Below, one piece after another: positions 57,693 through 64,000 of a stretch of DNA of 64,000 nt. Positions within the stretch are counted from its first letter, which is position 1. Each line of letters begins with the position of its first letter. Source of the stretch: JAITMY01 sp031549685 (GTDB taxonomy: Bacteria; Bacteroidota; Bacteroidia; Bacteroidales; UBA932); assembly GCA_031549685.1 (NCBI GenBank), contig JAVBPG010000009.1, positions 1-64,000 on the forward strand, in the 5' to 3' direction. Made by a program: the position numbers and the translations under genes. The notes beneath the pieces were generated by a model. It was given only the letters and a program-made list of their open reading frames with translations, did no database searches and was not told the DNA's origin.

Positions 57693-58472
57693 GTGGAAAA
57701 AATTACCTCACTGCAAAATCCCCGCGTAAAGAATGTGGTTGCGCTCATTGAAAAAGCTCGTGAGCGAAGGAGTAGCGGATTTTTTACGGTGGAGGGAGCG
57801 CGCGAGATGGGGCTGGCGCTGCAGGCGGGCTATGCGCTGAAAACGCTCTTTGTTTGTCCCGAAATTTTTGGAGAAGGGGGAGAGCTACCCAGGGCCGGGC
57901 AAAGTTTTGAGGTTTCGCAGTCCGTATTCGAAAAGATGGCCTACCGCAGCGGCAGCGATGGCCTGCTGGCCGTGGCGGAGCAGCGGGATTTGCGCCTGCA
58001 GAACTTGCAGCTATCGGCGAATCCGTTTATTATTGTGCTCGAGTCGGTGGAGAAGCCGGGCAACCTCGGCGCTATTTTGCGCACCGCCGATGCCGCTCAA
58101 GCCGATGCGGTAATAGTGTGCGACCCGCAGTGCGATGTGTATAACCCCAACGCCGTACGCTCGAGCATCGGCTGCATTTTTACGCAGCAAGTAGCTTGCT
58201 GTACCTCGCCCGAAGCCTTGGATTTTTTGCGTAAGCGTGGCATAAAAACGCTGGCTGCCGAGCTGCAAGCCTCAGCCTGGTACCACGAGACCGACATGCG
58301 CCAACCCTGCGCCATTGTAATGGGCACCGAGGCTGACGGGCTTACCGATTTTTGGCTGAAAAATGCTGATGCGCGAGTAAAAATCCCGATGCGCGGGAAA
58401 ATAGACTCGCTCAACGTGTCGGTATCTACGGCGGTTATTACGTTTGAGGCCATGCGGCAAAGAGGATTTTAA
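57693..58472 (+). CDS. TrmH/SpoU family RNA 2'-O-methyltransferase
   Basis: A 259-residue SPOUT enzyme that methylates the ribose of a tRNA or rRNA nucleotide with S-adenosylmethionine. The N-terminal substrate-binding domain is FTVEGAREMGLALQAGYALK. Motif 1 is LESVEKPGNLGAILRTADAA, motif 2 is AIVMGTEADGLTDFW, and motif 3 is IPMRGKIDSLNVSVSTAV. The start is a GTG (MEKITSLQNPRVKNV fits the family), with almost no untranslated leader predicted. Confidence 0.92.
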   Translation: MEKITSLQNPRVKNVVALIEKARERRSSGFFTVEGAREMGLALQAGYALKTLFVCPEIFGEGGELPRAGQSFEVSQSVFEKMAYRSGSDGLLAVAEQRDLRLQNLQLSANPFIIVLESVEKPGNLGAILRTADAAQADAVIVCDPQCDVYNPNAVRSSIGCIFTQQVACCTSPEALDFLRKRGIKTLAAELQASAWYHETDMRQPCAIVMGTEADGLTDFWLKNADARVKIPMRGKIDSLNVSVSTAVITFEAMRQRGF

Positions 58473-58495
58473 ACACACATAAATCAAAAAATATT

Positions 58496-58993
58496 ATGAA
58501 AAAATTTCTGGTCGTAACGTTGGCAGCGGTAGTGATGCTGGCCTCGTGCAAGGGAAAATCGAATGAGCTGGAGGCGGGCGACGTAATGCCTGCGTTTAGG
58601 GTTAACGACTCCATTTCGTCGGATCAGTTTAAGGACAAGTTTGTGCTTGTGGTGTTTTTTGCCACCTGGTGTCCGGGTTGCGCCGAAGAGCTGCCCTACA
58701 TACAGCATATCTACAGCAAGTATAAGGATAGCAAACAGATTGAAATCTTGCCCGTTGCGCGCGAGCAAAACTCGGATGATATTCAAAAAATGTGGCAGGA
58801 GCAAAGCTACACTATGCCGGCGTATCCTGATCCAGAGCGTAAAATTTACTCCGTATTTGCCTCCAAAACTATTCCGCGTACCTACCTCTTTACGCCCACC
58901 GGCGTGCTGGTGTTTAAATCTATCGGGTTTTCGACCGAGGAGATGGAGAACCTGCTGGAGATTTTGAACCAAAATATTTTGCTTGTACAGTAA
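58496..58993 (+). CDS. TlpA-like thiol-disulfide lipoprotein
   Basis: A 165-residue exported thioredoxin-fold protein. The lipoprotein signal is MKKFLVVTLAAVVMLASCKG (Cys18). The redox motif is FFATWCPGCAEELPYIQ, and the cis-proline region is ASKTIPRTYLFTPTGVLVFK. It probably reduces or keeps in order disulfides in the periplasm. The stop overlaps the NUDIX start by one base (TAATG), so the two are coupled. Confidence 0.88.
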   Translation: MKKFLVVTLAAVVMLASCKGKSNELEAGDVMPAFRVNDSISSDQFKDKFVLVVFFATWCPGCAEELPYIQHIYSKYKDSKQIEILPVAREQNSDDIQKMWQEQSYTMPAYPDPERKIYSVFASKTIPRTYLFTPTGVLVFKSIGFSTEEMENLLEILNQNILLVQ

Positions 58994-59532
58994 TGGGTAT
59001 CTTGGAGTTTCATCCGTCGCAAGCGTTAAGATTTTGCCCCTTTTGCGGGGCAAAATCTTTTTTGTGGGATGGCGTTAAGGCGCATAAGTGCGGTGTCTGC
59101 GGCAAAAAAATGTACACCAACGAGGCTGCTGCGACCGTTGCCCTTATTACGAATGACAACGGTGAGCTGCTTTTTGTTCGCCGTAAATTTGACCCCGCCA
59201 AGGGCATGCTGGATTTGCCCGGAGGCTTTGTGGACTTGGGCGAAACAGGCGAGCATGCCATCATTCGCGAGGTAAAGGAGGAGTTGAATCTGGAGGTGGC
59301 GGAGCTGCAGTTCTTCGGCTCGTTCCCCAACCAGTACCTTTTCGGGGGGCTGGTTTACTTTACGCTCGACCTCACATTCGTATGCCGGGTCAACGATTTC
59401 TCCCCGCTTTGCGCCGCCGATGATGCCGAGGAATACCTTTTTATTGCCCCCGAAAAAGTGAATTTAGATGAAGTTGGTTTGGGCTCGATAAAGGAGGTGG
59501 TAAAGGCATTTATAAGATATAAGCAAAAGTAA
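58993..59532 (+). CDS. NUDIX hydrolase with N-terminal zinc ribbon
   Basis: A 179-residue NUDIX protein. The N-terminus has two CxxC pairs (RFCPFCGAKSF and HKCGVCGKKMY), a zinc ribbon. The Nudix box is GGFVDLGETGEHAIIREVKE followed by ELNL. Similar proteins hydrolyse NAD-type or nucleoside diphosphate compounds; the substrate here is not defined. Coupled to the TlpA-like gene by a one-base overlap. Confidence 0.9.
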   Translation: MGILEFHPSQALRFCPFCGAKSFLWDGVKAHKCGVCGKKMYTNEAAATVALITNDNGELLFVRRKFDPAKGMLDLPGGFVDLGETGEHAIIREVKEELNLEVAELQFFGSFPNQYLFGGLVYFTLDLTFVCRVNDFSPLCAADDAEEYLFIAPEKVNLDEVGLGSIKEVVKAFIRYKQK

Positions 59533-59563
59533 ATCGAAATTCTCCTGTTTATTTTTTGTGCAG

Positions 59564-59653
59564 TGTCATCCTGAGCGAAGCGAAGGATCTCATGCTGGAA
59601 CAAGGTGTCTTCATCGTGCTAACCCGAGATCCTTCGCTTCGCTCAGGATGACA
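59564..59653. repeat. Perfect 28-nt inverted repeat (TCCTGAGCGAAGCGAAGGAT family)
   Basis: TGTCATCCTGAGCGAAGCGA(AGGATCTC) at 59564-59591 and its exact complement at 59626-59653, separated by 34 nt. It lies between the convergent NUDIX and tyrS genes. Partly like the GAAGCAATC repeats elsewhere. Confidence 0.8.
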
Positions 59654-59696
59654 GTCTTTAAAAAGGTGGCTAATAGATGCGGAATAAACGGAAGAA

Positions 59697-59736
59697 AAGC
59701 GCCACAAGCGAAACTCTGCGTTCCTCTGTGGCGCTT
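59697..59736 (-). terminator. Intrinsic terminator of tyrS
   Basis: AAGCGCCACA (59697-59706) and TGTGGCGCTT (59727-59736) form a perfect 10-bp stem. On the minus strand it is followed by TTTTCTTCC. It is about 24 bp beyond the tyrS stop. Confidence 0.75.
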
Positions 59737-59759
59737 CATGTTTTTCGTGCTGAGGTCTT

Positions 59760-61046
59760 TTATTCCGCCTTTACAATAAAGTAGTTTTTCTTTCCTTTTT
59801 GCACCAGCAAATATTTTCCGTTCAACAGCATCTCCGCCGAAATTTCGGCCTCCGCATCGCTCAACTTTTCCTTGTTGATGCTCACACCGCCGCCCTGCAC
59901 CAGCTTGCGGAACTCGCCCTTCGATGGAAAAATTTGCGCTTCCACCGCCAGCAGCTCTCCGGCTTTTATGGGCAACTTTTCTTTGCCTACCGCAAAAGTC
60001 GGTACGCCCTCGAATACGGACAAAAAGGTCTCCTCATCAATTTTTTTCAGCACGTCCGAGGTGGCGTTGCCAAACAGCACCTCCGATGCCTCAACGGCTT
60101 TGTGGTACTCCTCCTCCGAGTGTACCATGCAGGTAACTTCTTTTGCTAAAGCCTTTTGCAGCGGGCGCAAATGAGGAGTAACGGCTTGCTCCTCTACCAG
60201 CTTTGCAATTTCATTTTGCGAAAGCGAGGTAAAAATCTTGATGTACTTTTCGGCATCGGCATCGCTTACGTTGAGCCAGAACTGGTAGAACTTGTAGGGC
60301 GATGTGCGCTGCGGGTCGAGCCACACGTTGCCGCTCTCGGTCTTGCCGAACTTGCTGCCATCGGCTTTGGTAATGAGCGGGCAGGTAAGCGCCCAGGCCT
60401 CGCCTCCAGCCTTGCGGCGAATGAGTTCGGTGCCGGTGGTAATGTTGCCCCACTGGTCGCTGCCGCCCATTTGCAGCTTGCAATTTTTGGCCTGGTACAG
60501 GTGTAAGAAATCGTAACCCTGCACCAGCTGGTAGGTAAACTCGGTAAACGACATGCCGTCGGTGGCTTCGCCCGTGAGGCGCTTCTTCACCGAGTCCTTG
60601 CTCATCATGTAGTTTACGGTAATGTGCTTGCCGATGTCGCGAATAAAGTCGAGGAACGAAAGCGGCTTCATCCAGTCGTAGTTGTTGACCAGCTCGGCGG
60701 CGTTGGGCGCATCGCTTTCGAAATCCAGGAACTTGGCCAGTTGCTTTTTGATGCATTCTTGGTTGTGTCTTAAGGTGCTTTCATCTAAAAGATTACGCTC
60801 GTTTGATTTGCCGCTGGGGTCGCCAATCATGCCTGTGGCGCCGCCCACCAGCGCTATGGGCTTGTGGCCGCAGCGCTGAAAATGCCGGAGTATCATTACG
60901 CTCACCAGGTGCCCTATGTGCAGCGAGTCGGCCGTGGGGTCAATGCCCACGTAGGCCGATGTCATTTCTTTTTTCAGCTGCTCTTCCACGCCCGGCATCA
61001 TATCGTGCACCATGCCGCGCCACTTGAGTTCTTCTACAAAATTCAT
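59760..61046 (-). CDS. tyrS: Tyrosine--tRNA ligase
   Basis: A 428-residue TyrRS, class I. The HIGH motif is in DPTADSLHIGHLVSVMILR, the KMSKS-like loop is KADGSKFGKTESGNVWLDPQ, and tyrosine-site residues are in YQLVQGYDFLHLYQ. The C-terminal S4 domain is FRKLVQGGGVSINKEKLSDA. Bacterial type, normal length. ATG 61046 (MNFVEELKWRG) is chosen as the family start. Confidence 0.96.
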   Translation of the reverse strand: MNFVEELKWRGMVHDMMPGVEEQLKKEMTSAYVGIDPTADSLHIGHLVSVMILRHFQRCGHKPIALVGGATGMIGDPSGKSNERNLLDESTLRHNQECIKKQLAKFLDFESDAPNAAELVNNYDWMKPLSFLDFIRDIGKHITVNYMMSKDSVKKRLTGEATDGMSFTEFTYQLVQGYDFLHLYQAKNCKLQMGGSDQWGNITTGTELIRRKAGGEAWALTCPLITKADGSKFGKTESGNVWLDPQRTSPYKFYQFWLNVSDADAEKYIKIFTSLSQNEIAKLVEEQAVTPHLRPLQKALAKEVTCMVHSEEEYHKAVEASEVLFGNATSDVLKKIDEETFLSVFEGVPTFAVGKEKLPIKAGELLAVEAQIFPSKGEFRKLVQGGGVSINKEKLSDAEAEISAEMLLNGKYLLVQKGKKNYFIVKAE

Positions 61047-61250
61047 GGGTGTGTTTAATTTTATCACTAAGTATCACTAAGGGTTCTCAAGGTTTCACAA
61101 AGTTTCTACTTGGAGCTACTTTGTGGAATTCCTTGTGCGACTTTGTGTTTTGATATTTTAAGGGTGCAAATTTACCATTTCTTTTTGCAAAAAGAAAAAG
61201 TGGTCACGCCTCAGACGTGACTGCTTTAAACCCTTAATGCAAAATCGCGT
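61047..61250 (-). promoter_or_regulatory. tyrS upstream region with -7 box and CACAAAG/CTTTGTG hairpin
   Basis: On the minus strand TAAATTTG (61174-61167) fits a -7 box. The leader that follows contains CACAAAGT (61096-61103) and ACTTTGTG repeats (61119-61126, 61140-61147), which can pair, plus CACTAAG repeats. It looks like an intergenic repeat rather than a known riboswitch; no T-box motif is seen. The part 61175-61250 shows nothing recognisable. Confidence 0.4.
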
Positions 61251-61365
61251 TTACATCATTACCCGCGATACTAAAATAGTTACACCCAACATTACTACGG
61301 CAACTACAATGGCCAGCAACTGCTTTAGTTCGGCTAACTCATACTATTCGGTAACTTTCATTCAT
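61251..61365 (-). pseudogene. Possible frameshifted small membrane protein
   Basis: On the minus strand MNESYRIV (from ATG at 61365) stops at 61339. An overlapping frame (61343 to 61251) reads YELAELKQLLAIVVAVVML and then GVTILVSRVMM before a stop. Joined by a one-base shift they would give a 38-residue single-pass membrane protein. Coding status is uncertain; the hydrophobic helix with a polar N-terminus is the only support. Confidence 0.3.
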
Positions 61366-61479
61366 CCCCATTTTTAGAAAGTTAGTTCAACTAAATAACG
61401 AAGTAGGGAAAGTTATCGTATGTCTTTTAATAATTTTATGAATTTTGTACTTTTGACGATTATTTTATCACTAAATACT

Positions 61480-61938
61480 ATGAGGGTAGACTATTTTGAA
61501 CTATTTGAAGAGTTAGTAAAATTTATCATTTTGACTGCAGTTTGGCTTTTTGCAGGATTTTTAATAGGTGCTTCGTGTAGTTATATTAGTACCGCCGGTG
61601 GTTTAAATTTTGACATACAACCTGTAACTTCCGTTGTTGGAGTGTTAATTTTGTTGTTTTCCATTGTAGTAATTCGGAATGTCGTAGTTAATATGCTTGG
61701 AAAAATTTTGATGTTATTGTATGCGGTTGGCTTAGCAATTTTTGGATCTTATACTATATACGAATCAAAGCCACAACAGTATATTGAAGGAGGCTACTAT
61801 TATCTATGCGAGGCTTGTGTATTCTTTTTTGTGATTACGGTTTTGGCCATAGGTGCAGCCAGTCTGGCAAGCATAATTTCCCCAAGCAAGAACGATGAAA
61901 CATTGTGGCAAGTCTTAACTTTTCAAAGAAAAGATTAA
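61480..61938 (+). CDS. Hypothetical multi-pass membrane protein
   Basis: A 152-residue protein (start MRVDYFELFEELVKF) with about four hydrophobic segments: IILTAVWLFAGFLIGA, VVGVLILLFSIVVIRN, a third near MLGKILMLLYAVGLAIFGSY, and a fourth near FFFVITVLAIGAAS. No family is recognised. An upstream ATG at 61420 is in frame, but TACTTTTG at 61447-61454 looks like a -7 box inside that extension. The gene is clearly more AT-rich than its neighbours tyrS and argH, suggesting acquisition. Its stop codon overlaps that of convergent argH. Confidence 0.55.
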   Translation: MRVDYFELFEELVKFIILTAVWLFAGFLIGASCSYISTAGGLNFDIQPVTSVVGVLILLFSIVVIRNVVVNMLGKILMLLYAVGLAIFGSYTIYESKPQQYIEGGYYYLCEACVFFFVITVLAIGAASLASIISPSKNDETLWQVLTFQRKD

Positions 61939-63227
61939 ATAATCACCCCCGCTACGCGCTGCATTTTCTCCACAATCTTATCGTTGCAGAGGTTGCCAAT
62001 GCTGCCTTCGTGCGTGTGCTTTACGCTCTTGCTTGGCTTGTACGTGCCTTCTTGTACCTGTAAGCCTACCGTTTTATAGGCCTCACGGAAGGGCGTACCC
62101 TCAAGCGCCATGCGGTTTACATCCTCCACGGTAAAAAGGTAGTCGTACTTTTTATCCTCCAAAATATTTTCCTTTACCGAAATATTGTGAAGCATGAAGT
62201 CGGCCATGTGCAGGCAGCTTAGGAGCTCTTCGATGGCGGGGAACATAATCTCCTTGAGCAGCTGCATGTCGCGGTGGTAGCCTCCGGGCAGGTTGGTGCA
62301 CAGCAGCGCCACCTCGTTGGGGACGGCCTGCAGGCGGTTGCACTTGCCGCGGATGAGTTCAAACACATCCGGATTTTTTTTGTGCGGCATAATGCTGGAG
62401 CCCGTTGTAAGCGAGTCGGGGAACGAGATGAAGCCGAAATTCTGGCTCATGTACAGGCACACATCCATGGCAAAGCGTCCCAGCGTGGCGGCCATGGACG
62501 ACATGGCGGCGCTCAGCGCGCGCTCGGTTTTTCCGCGGCTCATCTGCGCTGCGATTACGTTGTAGTGCAGCGTTTCGAAACCCAACAGCTCGGTGGTCAT
62601 GCTGCGGTTGAGCGGGAACGAGCTGCCGTAGCCCGCCGCGGAGCCCAGCGGATTTTGGTTGGCTATTTTGTAGGCCGCCGCCAGCTGCTGCATATCGTCC
62701 ACCAGCGCCTCGGCGTAGGCGCCAAACCACAGCCCGAAGGACGATGGCATGGCGATTTGCAGGTGCGTGTAGCCGGGCATCAGCACATTCTTGTGCTTCT
62801 CGCTGAGCGAAATCAGGGTGTCGAAAAGCGCCTGCGAGCCTTGCGCTATGTGCTGAATTTCCTCGCGGAAAAACAGCTTCAAATCGACCAGCACCTGATC
62901 GTTGCGCGAGCGTCCGGCGTGAATTTTCTTGCCCACATCGCCTAAGCGTTGCGTGAGCAACAGCTCCACCTGCGAGTGCACATCCTCCACGTTGGGCTCA
63001 ATTACAAATTCCCCGCCGGCAACTTCTTGGGCAATTTGCTCCAGCCCGCCGAGCAGAACGGCCAGCTCCTCGGCGGTCAGCAGCCCTATGCTCTGCAGCA
63101 TTTTGATATGCGCCATGCTGCCTGCCACATCGTGCTTGGCCAGCTGCAAATCCAGCTCGCGGTCTTTACCCACGGTAAATTTTTCGACCATTTTATCGGG
63201 CTCAAAGCCCTTGCTCCATAGCTTCAT
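61935..63227 (-). CDS. argH: Argininosuccinate lyase
   Basis: A 430-residue ArgH, which splits argininosuccinate into arginine and fumarate. The fumarase-superfamily signature is TTGSSIMPHKKNPDVFELIR. Other conserved parts are VEDVHSQVELLLTQRLGDVG, HAGRSRNDQVLVDLKLF and YTHLQIAMPSSFGLWF. ATG 63227 (MKLWSKGF) is the family start. No other arg genes are in the window. Confidence 0.96.
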   Translation of the reverse strand: MKLWSKGFEPDKMVEKFTVGKDRELDLQLAKHDVAGSMAHIKMLQSIGLLTAEELAVLLGGLEQIAQEVAGGEFVIEPNVEDVHSQVELLLTQRLGDVGKKIHAGRSRNDQVLVDLKLFFREEIQHIAQGSQALFDTLISLSEKHKNVLMPGYTHLQIAMPSSFGLWFGAYAEALVDDMQQLAAAYKIANQNPLGSAAGYGSSFPLNRSMTTELLGFETLHYNVIAAQMSRGKTERALSAAMSSMAATLGRFAMDVCLYMSQNFGFISFPDSLTTGSSIMPHKKNPDVFELIRGKCNRLQAVPNEVALLCTNLPGGYHRDMQLLKEIMFPAIEELLSCLHMADFMLHNISVKENILEDKKYDYLFTVEDVNRMALEGTPFREAYKTVGLQVQEGTYKPSKSVKHTHEGSIGNLCNDKIVEKMQRVAGVII

Positions 63228-63281
63228 ATTCAAAGATTCAAAAATTCAAGATTCAAAAATCAAAACCCAATCGCAGCAGCA

Positions 63282-63368
63282 TCATTGCGAGGAGGAACGA
63301 CGAAGCAATCTTTACTTTTGACTAAGCCAACAGCAACTTGAGATTGCTTCGCTTCACTCGCAATGACG
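63282..63368. repeat. GAGGAACGACGAAGCAATCT repeat pair between argH and the SMR gene
   Basis: 63282-63311 repeats 30 nt of the element at 4419-4452. It is followed by a diverged inverted partner, GAGATTGCTTCGCTTCACTC(GCAATGACGG), near 63340-63368. Together they form a large hairpin. Confidence 0.75.
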
Positions 63369-63369
63369 G

Positions 63370-63699
63370 CTAATGTGAAACTATTTTTAGCCCCACTATG
63401 CTTGCAATAAGTGTAAAAATAAAAATTATTCGCAGCAGGCTTGCCGGTTCGTGGTAGAATATAATGCCTATAAGCACGGTGCCCACGGCGCCAATACCTG
63501 TCCATACAGCGTAGCAGGTGCCCATGGGAATCTGCTTGGCGGCCTCGTTGAGCAGGTACATGCTCACCACCAGAAACACGCAAAATGCCACCGCCCACGG
63601 CCAGTTTTTTTGCAGGTTGGTCAGGTTATTTGAGGCCTGCAGGCAGGTGGTAAAGCCTACTTCGCAAAATCCACCTAATATTAAAAATATCCAAGACAA
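63370..63699 (-). CDS. Small multidrug resistance (SMR) family exporter
   Basis: A 109-residue SMR transporter with four membrane helices. The conserved glutamate of helix 1 is in WIFLILGGFCEVGFTTCLQ. AYAVWTG-like CYAVWTGIGAVGTVLIGIIF marks helix 3. It works as a small antiparallel dimer exchanging protons for cations such as quaternary ammonium or guanidinium. The subgroup (SugE/Gdx or EmrE-like) cannot be fixed with certainty. It starts 4 bp after the stop of the HepT-like gene. Confidence 0.88.
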   Translation of the reverse strand: MSWIFLILGGFCEVGFTTCLQASNNLTNLQKNWPWAVAFCVFLVVSMYLLNEAAKQIPMGTCYAVWTGIGAVGTVLIGIIFYHEPASLLRIIFIFTLIASIVGLKIVSH

Positions 63700-63703
63700 T
63701 TTT

Positions 63704-64000
63704 TTACTCCTTTAATAATTTTTCGACCTCGAACCTTAAGGTGGGAAGATGCTTTATAATAATGCTCCACATAATATCGTCCGATACGGAGTCGTAACCG
63801 TGAATAATCCTATTTCGCACATCAACCAGCTTGCGCGAATTTGTTATGCCGATGTCAGGATTTTGCTTTAAAACCCTGCCCATGGCTTCGCCAATAATCT
63901 CAACATTGCGCTCTACTGCGCGCTTAGTCTTGATATCAATTTTGTAGTTAGCAAATATCATTGGGCTGCCGGTAAAAAAGCTCTCAATCTCATTTGCAGC
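63704..64000 (-). CDS. HepT-like ribonuclease (DUF86), N-terminus cut by the window end
   Basis: The visible 98 residues match the C-terminal part of HepT/DUF86 proteins: ESFFTGSPMIFANYKID, KRAVERNVEIIGEAMGRVL, and the RNxxxH active-site motif in DVRNRIIHGYDSVSDDIMW. HepT is a toxin ribonuclease usually paired with a MntA nucleotidyltransferase antitoxin encoded just upstream, which would lie outside the window. The frame is open to the window edge, so the true start is not seen. Confidence 0.85.
   Translation of the reverse strand, partial: AANEIESFFTGSPMIFANYKIDIKTKRAVERNVEIIGEAMGRVLKQNPDIGITNSRKLVDVRNRIIHGYDSVSDDIMWSIIIKHLPTLRFEVEKLLKE

Noticed and set aside
61047..61174. T-box riboswitch in the tyrS leader
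   Set aside because: No T-box sequence or specifier-loop arrangement is visible; the stem comes from CACAAAG/CTTTGTG repeat words.
1..64000. tRNA or rRNA genes
   Set aside because: No tRNA cloverleaf or rRNA sequence was recognised by eye anywhere in the window; a covariance-model scan would be needed to exclude them fully.

Overview
The window looks like a chromosomal segment of a Bacteroidota bacterium, most likely an anaerobic or microaerophilic member of the Bacteroidales. Four things support this: recurrent Bacteroidota promoters (TAnnTTTG at -7, sometimes with TTG near -33), a type IX secretion/gliding operon (porP, porK, porL, porM, porN), a GSCFA-domain protein and several AAA_14/DUF4143 ATPases, and an anaerobe-style oxidative defence group (rubrerythrin, ferredoxin, thioredoxin). 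The exact genus cannot be read from the sequence.

Layout. 1-1545: edge of an AT-rich accessory patch with an AbiH-type abortive-infection gene. 1759-3534: a minus-strand redox block (lipoprotein thioredoxin, 4Fe-4S ferredoxin, MarR regulator; rubrerythrin separately), with an operator-like palindrome cluster at the thioredoxin promoter. 3983-22971: a complete merged str-S10-spc-alpha operon, all on the plus strand (rpsL to rplQ, including fusA, secY, map, infA, rpmJ and rpoA), ending at a strong intrinsic terminator. Its spacers contain several families of AT-rich hairpin repeats. 23145-33963: an accessory region with four AAA_14/DUF4143 ATPases, a porin-like barrel, a decayed RhuM gene, a GSCFA protein, two unknown membrane proteins and a HAD hydrolase. 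33960-38930: PBP1A and topoisomerase I. 39011-46301: the T9SS core operon with an arginase-like first gene. 46511-48973: a TonB-receptor-like barrel. 48990-57447: a minus-strand metabolic run (GltD-like oxidoreductase, proB, proC, an esterase lipoprotein, a GH127 glycosidase, formate-THF ligase). 57693-59532: an RNA methyltransferase, a TlpA-like lipoprotein and a NUDIX hydrolase. 59760-64000: tyrS, an unknown AT-rich membrane protein, argH, an SMR exporter and a HepT-like gene cut by the window end.

The most unusual signal is in the accessory region. Each of the four ATPase genes is accompanied by its own short palindromic or direct repeats, different for each gene even between the two close paralogues. 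The gene at 32078-33211 sits between two identical 30-bp repeats about 1.35 kb apart. The gene at 30324-31550 has a pair of related motifs, 39-40 nt apart, at each end. The gene at 28070-29209 is preceded by an array of ATTCAATGAAT-like motifs containing a perfect 15-bp inverted repeat. The proteins carry a P-loop, a winged-helix segment and, in three of four, a D...ExK nuclease-like motif. They could therefore recognise these sites, either for self-regulation or for cassette mobility, but this is inference.

Other points of interest are a RhuM/Doc pseudogene formed by internal deletion, a PorK without its usual lipidation cysteine, a tandem 29-residue repeat in PorL, an RGG-rich tail on ribosomal protein S3, and many dispersed hairpin repeats in intergenic DNA.
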